A stretch of 19,366 bases of DNA from AEGEAN-183 sp964342745. GTDB taxonomy: Bacteria; Pseudomonadota; Gammaproteobacteria; Magnimaribacterales; Magnimaribacteraceae. This document shows positions 13,501-19,366 of this stretch, one piece after another. The stretch's first letter is position 1, and every line of letters starts with the position of its first letter. Both the position numbers and the translations under genes were made by a program. The notes under the pieces are model-generated. The model saw only the letters and a list, made by a program, of their open reading frames with translations. It did not search any database and had not been told where the DNA came from. The stretch covers positions 1 to 19,366 of the forward strand of contig CAYFFW010000024.1 in assembly GCA_964342745.1 (NCBI GenBank), read 5' to 3'.

Positions 13501-14763
13501 ATGCTTGATATTTCTTTTAAAAATAGAACATTAAGTTCTGGTTCTCCTTGGCATTTGTTTTGCTTATCTAATTTATATTTTGCTCAAGGTCTACCCAATG
13601 GATTCCTATTCTTTGCCTTGAATACTTATTATGCTTCTCAAGGTGCTACGATTGCTGAATTAGCTAAATTTTCTTCTCTTTTACTTTTACCTTGGATTTT
13701 TAAAGGACTTTATGCACCCCTTATTGATGCTTTTACCATTAGAAAATTTGGAAGAAGAAGATTTTGGATTTTATCTAGTCAGATATTAATAATTAGTCTG
13801 TTATTTTTATTGGTTTTAGTAGGAGCAGATTTAAACATTTCTACTATGGGGTTAATTGTCATGACAATCAATTTCTCCATAGCCTTTCTAGATTTATCTA
13901 CAGATGCTCTTGCAGCAGACAGTTTAGATGAAATAACTTTGAGCAAGGCCAATGGTTTAATGTGGGGTAGTAAGGTAATTGGAAATTCTGTTGGCATGGG
14001 TTTAGGTACAGCTCTTTATTTTTCTTACGGTATTTCCCTTGGTATAACAGTTCTGATAGGGATAATGATTTTAATCTTCTTAGTTCCATTCTTTTCAAAA
14101 GAATTAGATTTCAAAGTCGGCTACGAAGATTTATCTCTTAAGAAAAATATTTTATCTCCAATAGAGTTGTTTAAAGAAATTACCAAAGTTTTTTTTGACC
14201 CTAGAGCAAAGTGGGCTATTTTTTTTATTTTCTTTATAAATCTAGGTCTCGGAGTTTTTGAACCTGTTTACAACAAATTCTTTTTAGAGCAACTTAATTT
14301 TACTGGAGAAATGATAGGAGATATAAGAAAGTGGAGTTTGCTTGCAGGAGGATTAAGCGGACTTTTAGCTGGTTTACTTGGGGTTTATTATCAGAGACAC
14401 TTGTTGCTCTTCGTCTTTATAAGTATCCAAATTATAGTTTATGGTCTTTTGGCATTGTATGTTGGCCAGGTATCTACTTTCGCCCACTTAATTATTTTTA
14501 CCCTGGATATGACTGGAGCTGCGATCTCAGTTTCTATGTTTGCAATATTTATGTCTATGTGTACGTCACAAACCAGCGCTACTAACTTCGGTATTTTTAT
14601 GGCATTACTGAATTTGTCTAACTTTACAGGGAATCAGATAGCCCCTGGGCTGATGGAAGCCTATAGTTATTCTGGCTCATTCTTATTCTGTTCCTTATCC
14701 TTAATTCCTGCTTCTCTATTAGCTTTCAAGCTAGTAAAAAAAGATTCACTAGAACATACTTAG
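13501..14763 (+). CDS. MFS transporter, AmpG-like
   Basis: A 420-residue integral membrane protein with about 12 hydrophobic helices. The N-terminal segment (LYFAQGLPNGFLFFALNTYY, then LLPWIFKGLYAPLIDAF and KFGRRRFWI) matches the AmpG/acetyl-CoA-transporter branch of the major facilitator superfamily. AmpG itself imports muropeptides for wall recycling, but many members of this branch are uncharacterised. Because this one is co-directional and close to a monooxygenase and a lipocalin-like gene, it may import their substrate; that is inference. AAAGG directly abuts the ATG at 13501, unusually close for a ribosome binding site. The last 15 bases overlap the 3' end of the dehalogenase gene on the other strand. 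Confidence 0.82.
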   Translation: MLDISFKNRTLSSGSPWHLFCLSNLYFAQGLPNGFLFFALNTYYASQGATIAELAKFSSLLLLPWIFKGLYAPLIDAFTIRKFGRRRFWILSSQILIISLLFLLVLVGADLNISTMGLIVMTINFSIAFLDLSTDALAADSLDEITLSKANGLMWGSKVIGNSVGMGLGTALYFSYGISLGITVLIGIMILIFLVPFFSKELDFKVGYEDLSLKKNILSPIELFKEITKVFFDPRAKWAIFFIFFINLGLGVFEPVYNKFFLEQLNFTGEMIGDIRKWSLLAGGLSGLLAGLLGVYYQRHLLLFVFISIQIIVYGLLALYVGQVSTFAHLIIFTLDMTGAAISVSMFAIFMSMCTSQTSATNFGIFMALLNLSNFTGNQIAPGLMEAYSYSGSFLFCSLSLIPASLLAFKLVKKDSLEHT

Positions 14764-15630
14764 AAATTCTTTTAGGTGAGCTCCAATTTCATGAGGGGAA
14801 ATCTCTTGAATGAAATGTCCGCCTTTAACAGTAACCTCTTTCTGATTTTTCCAGAGCCTAGACCTTTCTCTTGTTTTTCCTACTAATATTGAACCTGGTT
14901 CAGCATTTATAAATAATTTAGGGATATTACTTTCGGCTAAAAAGGATTCATACTCCGAAGCAATTTTTACAACATTCTCTGGCTCTCCAGCTATTGGAAT
15001 TTGCCTTGGCCAAGTTAATGTGGGTCTTCTATCTTCACCAGGATTTTGAAAGGGTTTTAAGTAGGTATCCATTTCTGCTTCCGTCAATTCACCATCGCCA
15101 GCCAATATCCTTTCTACAAATATATTTTTTTCTAAGACAAGCTCCTCACCATCTTCAGATCTAAATCCTTGGAAAATGTTCCTAGCATTTTCAGGCCAAT
15201 CTTCCCAAGATTCAATTGGGCCAATTATGGCTTCCATATAAATAATGCTTTTAACTTTCTCGGGGTTTAACCTAGTCCAATTAAATCCTAAAGCAGATCC
15301 CCAGTCATGAATAACAAAGTTGATGTTATCTAAAGATAGTTCATCAAAAAGTTTGTATAGATATTTTGCATGCTCTTCAAATGTGTAACTTGATGGGCCT
15401 GGATTATCTAGTTTCTCTGAGTCACCCATACCAATTAGATCAGGAGCTATAATCCTTCCCGTATCTTCAGCATAGGGCATAATATTTCGCCAAAGATAAG
15501 ATGATGTTGGATTTCCATGCAAGAAAACTATTGGGTCTCCTTGACCTTTATCCACATAAGCCATTTTTTTACCCAAAATTTCAATGTATTTCTTTTCATA
15601 GTTAAATTTACTTGATGCTTTGCTGTCCAT
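14749..15630 (-). CDS. Haloalkane dehalogenase, LinB/DhaA-type (HLD-II)
   Basis: A 293-residue alpha/beta hydrolase strongly similar by eye to LinB throughout, for example HGNPTSSYLWRNIMP, PDLIGMGDS, HDWGSALGF and RRPTLTWPRQIPIAG. The complete catalytic pentad of subfamily II is present: nucleophile Asp109, halide-stabilising Trp110 and Asn40, acid Glu133, and base His272 in GGHFIQE. The reaction is hydrolytic removal of halide from a haloalkane to give an alcohol, in the cytoplasm, with no cofactor. Related Renilla luciferase shares the fold and much of the site, so substrate must be tested. A strong Shine-Dalgarno sequence (AAAGGAG, 15643-15637) precedes the ATG by 6 bases. It is 19 bases downstream of the RND gene and so appears to be the last gene of that operon. 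Confidence 0.92.
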   Translation of the reverse strand: MDSKASSKFNYEKKYIEILGKKMAYVDKGQGDPIVFLHGNPTSSYLWRNIMPYAEDTGRIIAPDLIGMGDSEKLDNPGPSSYTFEEHAKYLYKLFDELSLDNINFVIHDWGSALGFNWTRLNPEKVKSIIYMEAIIGPIESWEDWPENARNIFQGFRSEDGEELVLEKNIFVERILAGDGELTEAEMDTYLKPFQNPGEDRRPTLTWPRQIPIAGEPENVVKIASEYESFLAESNIPKLFINAEPGSILVGKTRERSRLWKNQKEVTVKGGHFIQEISPHEIGAHLKEFLSMF

Positions 15631-15649
15631 CTTTAACTCCTTTAAAAGT

Positions 15650-17950
15650 TTAATTATATCTTTTATCCCATGTTATTAATAAAGCAGGAAATAAAAGAAG
15701 ATCTATTATTAAGGCCGACAAAAAGGCTATAGAAGAAAAAAGCACAAATCCATGTATAGGAATAAAGAAAGCCTGCAGTAAAATTAAAAAGCCTGCAATT
15801 AGACTTAAAGAAGTAACTATTAAAGCAAAGCCAACTGTTTCAAAGGCGTATTCTGCTGCCTCCTCAGCACTAAGGTTTTTTTGCCTTCTTGCGTGTAGAT
15901 ATTTACTTAAGAAATGAACAGTAAAATCAACAATAATTCCTAAGGTTGTACCCATACCAATTCCAACAAGCATACTGATTTCACCACTAACAATAGCCCA
16001 GATACCAAAAGCCACTCCTATAGGCAATACGTTGGTAACTGAAGTTAATATTCCATATTTAAAAGATCTAAAAAATAGAATTATTGTTGTTGTAATTAAA
16101 ACTATACCTATTCCAAGAGCATAAATAAGTTGAGTGATCAGCAGGTTGGACATGAAAGCAAAAATAGGTCTAGTACCTGTTCCAATAGAAACCATATCTT
16201 CTGGCAGATTATCTGAAACATAATTATTTACTCTCTGATCAAACTTTCTATATTCTAAAGATCCCAATTCTTTTAGAGACGCAACTATTTTGATCGATTC
16301 TTTGTTTTGGCTTATAGAATTTGTTAAATCTAAACCGTAAGGAAGTGACATCTCGTAGAAAAAGAGATACTGAGCACTAAGGTCAGGCTCTTTTGGTATT
16401 ACATTCCATTCCTCTTCTTTACCGTGAAGAGTTTTGTTGAGATTCTTCATAATTTTTGAGAGTGAGTTAACATGAAGCACTTCATTATTTGAATCCAACC
16501 AATTAGAGAACTTATCTACTTCTCTCAAAAACTCCGGGTCAGAAACCTTACCTTTGCTATTTAACTCGTAACTTACAGGAAAAGTTCCTCCAATCCTCTG
16601 ACTAATCCACTTACTATCGGCAGCTGAAGTTGTATATCTTTCTGAGTAAAACTCTAAAGGATTATCATTTGTTTTGTTTAAAGGGATAAAGGTCAATAAC
16701 AAACAAGATACAGCTGGGACAATAATCAATAGTTTCTTATAATTTTTGATGCTAAATAGACCCATACTCCTAGCGAAATTCCTTTGAAAGTTAATAGTTT
16801 TTGATTGTTTGACGTTAAAGTAGCTCACAATCGGAGCAAGTAGCAGGACGGTAAATATAAAGGCAAGAAAGACTCCAACTGCCACTCCATTACCTATGCC
16901 CCTTAAAGGTTCTACAGGAGCTAGGTTTAGACTTAAGAAACCAATTGCAGTTGTCAGAGAAGTTAGAAATAAAGGTTGTAAATTTAACTTAAGACTTTTG
17001 AGCATTGCTTCTTTACTTTCTTTGGAAGAATCTAGGTTTTGAAAGTAGAGGCTAAATAAATGAACACAATCAGCAACAGCTAAAGTTGCAATTAAAATTG
17101 GAACCATAATGAAGGGTTGCGCTATGTCTCCACTCATGAAACCTATAGATCCCATTGCACTTAAAACGCTAACCAAAATAACTACAAAAGACCCTGTAAC
17201 AGCTACTAGACTTCTTAAAAGTAAAAAAAGCGTTACTAGTATTATTAAAATAGCTGAAGGCATTAGTTTTGGCATTTGTGCTTTTAGTAACATTGGGCTT
17301 TGATATTCCATGTAAACTATTCCTGAAATGATTAGATCAACTTCAGGGTGTTTCTTTCTAGCCTCTTCTAAGAAATCCAGAACATAATTTAAAGATTCTT
17401 GATATTCGCTTTCGATATCATTTCTAGGGGGGTCAAAAACAATGTTGATTAGAGAGGTTTTTTTATCTTTAGAGATAATTGCACCATAAGCAAGTTCTTC
17501 GCCTTCAATAATTAATTCTTTTTCTTTTAAGGTCTTAAGATTATAAGTATTAGAGCCTTCTATAAAAGGCTCTATATATAAGTCATCACCATCTGCAGAC
17601 ACATAAGAATAGTTTGATAAAGAGTCAACTCTTAAAGAATGTGGGGTTTTCCAAGCTTTTTCTGTTAGATCCTCAATTAAAGTTAAGATTTCGTTAGTGA
17701 AAATAGTTCCTTCTTTAACTCCAATACCAATTACTACGTTATCCATAGAAGAATAGGTGTCTTCTATCTTCAGGTGAGAAGTTGTAAGAGCATCATTTTC
17801 AGGAAAGAAAGCATTAATGTCTGGATTGAAATTTATCTTTGAAAGCCCTTGTGCTAATCCTACAACTATTAGAAGGGAAATAATTATGCAAACAGGTCTG
17901 TATCGAATAATACTTTCAGCCAGAAAGTTAACATCCACTAATTTCTTCAT
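15650..17950 (-). CDS. RND-superfamily exporter (MMPL/HAE3 family, 12 TM)
   Basis: A 766-residue inner-membrane transporter with duplicated architecture. A first TM helix (about 19-37) is followed by a periplasmic loop (about 38-228, starting FNPDINAFFPENDAL) and five helices (about 229-376). A second unit repeats this: TM 405-423, loop 424-601, and five helices 602-758. Intramembrane Asp294 (AVADCVHLF) and Asp675 (GIIVDFTVHF) occupy equivalent places in the two halves, as in proton-driven MMPL/HpnN-like transporters. At 766 residues it belongs to the smaller HAE3/MMPL class, not the AcrB class of about 1,000. Family members move lipids and other hydrophobic molecules. It starts three bases after the beta-barrel gene, with a LolA-like gene before that. 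Confidence 0.9.
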   Translation of the reverse strand: MKKLVDVNFLAESIIRYRPVCIIISLLIVVGLAQGLSKINFNPDINAFFPENDALTTSHLKIEDTYSSMDNVVIGIGVKEGTIFTNEILTLIEDLTEKAWKTPHSLRVDSLSNYSYVSADGDDLYIEPFIEGSNTYNLKTLKEKELIIEGEELAYGAIISKDKKTSLINIVFDPPRNDIESEYQESLNYVLDFLEEARKKHPEVDLIISGIVYMEYQSPMLLKAQMPKLMPSAILIILVTLFLLLRSLVAVTGSFVVILVSVLSAMGSIGFMSGDIAQPFIMVPILIATLAVADCVHLFSLYFQNLDSSKESKEAMLKSLKLNLQPLFLTSLTTAIGFLSLNLAPVEPLRGIGNGVAVGVFLAFIFTVLLLAPIVSYFNVKQSKTINFQRNFARSMGLFSIKNYKKLLIIVPAVSCLLLTFIPLNKTNDNPLEFYSERYTTSAADSKWISQRIGGTFPVSYELNSKGKVSDPEFLREVDKFSNWLDSNNEVLHVNSLSKIMKNLNKTLHGKEEEWNVIPKEPDLSAQYLFFYEMSLPYGLDLTNSISQNKESIKIVASLKELGSLEYRKFDQRVNNYVSDNLPEDMVSIGTGTRPIFAFMSNLLITQLIYALGIGIVLITTTIILFFRSFKYGILTSVTNVLPIGVAFGIWAIVSGEISMLVGIGMGTTLGIIVDFTVHFLSKYLHARRQKNLSAEEAAEYAFETVGFALIVTSLSLIAGFLILLQAFFIPIHGFVLFSSIAFLSALIIDLLLFPALLITWDKRYN

Positions 17951-17953
17951 TTT

Positions 17954-19150
17954 CTAATTTCCTAAATAGTAAATAAATTCAAATCTGACGAAATCATCTT
18001 TTCTTAAATACTTAAACATACTCGGTAGGGTATTTGAATCATTTCCCCCATTAAAATAAATAGATTCGAACGAAAGCCTACAACAGTTCTTAATTCTCCT
18101 AGACGCTTCCACAAAAATATTAGTTTCTCCTGTTTCTTCATGCCTCAAAACACCTGAAAGAATTTGAGAGTCGTTGATGTCATTAAAAGTTAATCTGGTT
18201 CCTAATGCCAATGGAGATTCTTCGTAACGGTCGTCGTAATTGAATTCCGCAATCCATCCTAAGTCTAGCCTGGAGCTTAATATTCCAACCTGGGTGTATT
18301 CAAAACCAGCAGTAGCAGCTGAAAATCTATTACCTTGGCCTGACCTAGTGATAGCTTCAATTTTAAGAGCTAGACCACCTACAATATAAAGAACTTCTAA
18401 TCCTGTTTGATCAATTATTCCGTAGTAAGGGATTTTTATGTTCTCATTTTTATTAATAAACTCAGGCTCTCTAGAAGTTCCAGAAAAGTGAGAAAGAGCT
18501 AATTCTAAGTCACGATAAGATTGACTCCATCTAAGAGCGAAATCAGTTCTTAAGTTTTCAGCACTAGATTCATATATTGCAGAATTGATTTCTATTAAGA
18601 ATGGGGCCCTAAGTCTTCCTTCTTCTCCAGCAAAAGTTCTTTCCCTAAAACCTATAAGTGCATAGATATCTAGAACACCCCAATCCCTTTCTAAAGAAAA
18701 ATTAATCATAGGTTGACCTAATTTATCTTCTCCATCAAAACTTTCTACTTGATCAGTTTGATTAATAATATCTACTCTGTGCACAGTCTCAGTTACACCC
18801 CAAAAATCTCTTCTTATGCCAATTCTTGTTTCATAAGAGTTTTTTACCTTAATTAAACTCAAATCTTGAATGTCAAAGAGATTCCTTTCATCGTCCAAAG
18901 AGTCCCTTCTAATCTTTGGTTTGAAAGTAAAAGAAGTTTTTTGATCTTCTGATTCAAAATAAAATTCAGGTGATAAAGTAAAAGAGGAATGACTTTTTTC
19001 CTGACCGAACAAACCTTGTTCAGAGAAAGATCTGTTTTCAAAAGAAATTTCTCCATACCTTTCAACTTTTGAAAATAGAATATTGCTAGCAAAAACTAGC
19101 AAAGCTAACAAAATGACTTTTGTAATATCCCAAAGATAACTAAAACCCAT
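17954..19150 (-). CDS. Putative outer-membrane beta-barrel protein
   Basis: I do not recognise a named family. The 398-residue product starts with a short leader and hydrophobic segment (about residues 11-27, KVILLALLVFASNILFS), probably a signal peptide. The rest consists of alternating polar/aromatic stretches such as FTLSPEFYF, DIYALIGFRE, TAGFEYTQVG, LDLGWIAEFNY, and a C-terminal strand VRFEFIYYLGN. That pattern is what a beta-barrel porin-like protein shows. The barrel ends close to the C terminus, though the last residue is Asn and not the usual Phe. The ATG directly follows the TAA of the LolA-like gene with no gap, and the RND gene starts three bases after its stop. This arrangement supports a role as the outer-membrane partner of the transporter. 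Confidence 0.75.
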   Translation of the reverse strand: MGFSYLWDITKVILLALLVFASNILFSKVERYGEISFENRSFSEQGLFGQEKSHSSFTLSPEFYFESEDQKTSFTFKPKIRRDSLDDERNLFDIQDLSLIKVKNSYETRIGIRRDFWGVTETVHRVDIINQTDQVESFDGEDKLGQPMINFSLERDWGVLDIYALIGFRERTFAGEEGRLRAPFLIEINSAIYESSAENLRTDFALRWSQSYRDLELALSHFSGTSREPEFINKNENIKIPYYGIIDQTGLEVLYIVGGLALKIEAITRSGQGNRFSAATAGFEYTQVGILSSRLDLGWIAEFNYDDRYEESPLALGTRLTFNDINDSQILSGVLRHEETGETNIFVEASRRIKNCCRLSFESIYFNGGNDSNTLPSMFKYLRKDDFVRFEFIYYLGN

Positions 19151-19366
19151 TTATTTCGATCTTTTAAGACTATTTTGAGTGAAGTCTTTATCAGATAAAC
19201 CTGTATAGAAGGTCATGTCTTCAAAAAATAAGGTAGTTGTTTTATTGGTTTGGTGGTTGATCATATGGATTTTGCCTGGTCGCCAAAATTTCTTCAGGTA
19301 TTTTTTATAATCTGAAAAGGTTTGTGTTTTAACGTGAAATGATTTCCTATCAAAATGGTGAATTTG
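19151..19366 (-). CDS. LolA-like outer-membrane lipoprotein-sorting protein, C-terminal part (cut by window edge)
   Basis: The last 72 codons of a minus-strand gene enter from the right edge: 71 residues plus TAA (19153-19151). The sequence has the C-terminal hallmarks of the periplasmic LolA-like family annotated as outer membrane lipoprotein-sorting protein (PF17131 type): KIHMINHQTNKTTTLFF, followed by FYTGLSDKDFTQNSLKR. The latter corresponds to the usual GLS-x-x-DF-x-x-N-x-LKR ending. Proteins of this type carry lipid-like cargo through the periplasm and are frequently encoded next to RND/MMPL exporters. The N terminus, signal peptide and promoter lie outside the window. Confidence 0.8.
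   Translation of the reverse strand, partial: QIHHFDRKSFHVKTQTFSDYKKYLKKFWRPGKIHMINHQTNKTTTLFFEDMTFYTGLSDKDFTQNSLKRSK

Noticed and set aside
12497..15630. Bioluminescence system: luciferase-like monooxygenase near a Renilla-luciferase-like hydrolase
   Set aside because: The monooxygenase belongs to the general LLM class, there is no luxB or fatty-acid reductase gene, and the hydrolase matches LinB-type dehalogenases. The two genes are on opposite strands in different operons.

Overview
This window is a compact, AT-rich stretch of what looks like a streamlined marine gammaproteobacterial chromosome. The gene neighbourhoods are gammaproteobacterial: 6S RNA next to zapA, pepP followed by an Ubi-type FAD hydroxylase, rpmB-rpmG divergent from coaBC (dfp), rpmE divergent from priA, and tsaE beside the NAD(P)HX-repair gene. 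Gaps between genes are very short and several genes overlap. A SAR86-like or similar oligotrophic lineage would fit, but that assignment is an inference. I saw no insertion sequence, prophage gene, tRNA, CRISPR array or clear rho-independent terminator.

Positions 1-9410 and 9414-11391 are mostly housekeeping. On the minus strand at the left edge are the 5' end of 6S RNA, zapA and a small coiled-coil gene. Next come pepP and an Ubi hydroxylase on the plus strand, rpmB-rpmG on the minus strand (rpmG is only 51 codons), coaBC on the plus strand, rpmE with an unusual repeat-bearing C-terminal tail on the minus strand, and priA on the plus strand. A minus-strand operon follows, reading nnr, tsaE, a secreted metallophosphoesterase and a short-chain dehydrogenase. 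The last two sit where amiB-mutL commonly lie in relatives.

Positions 11443-19366 are accessory. A plus-strand set encodes a lipocalin-like protein of unknown function with a GLRDKSWG motif, a luciferase-like flavin monooxygenase and an MFS transporter related to AmpG. It runs tail-to-tail into a minus-strand operon that enters from the right edge: a LolA-like periplasmic carrier (only its C-terminal 71 residues are in the window), an outer-membrane beta-barrel-like protein, a 12-TM RND/MMPL exporter, and a haloalkane dehalogenase with a complete catalytic pentad. The first three look like a trans-envelope lipid or hydrophobic-compound route. The dehalogenase has its own strong ribosome binding site and appears to be the last gene of that operon.

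The candidates for something new are the linkage of a LinB-like dehalogenase to the envelope transport operon, the neighbouring lipocalin-like/monooxygenase/MFS cassette, the repeat tail on ribosomal protein L31, and a 13-base identical start-of-transcript motif shared by the coaBC and rpmE promoters.
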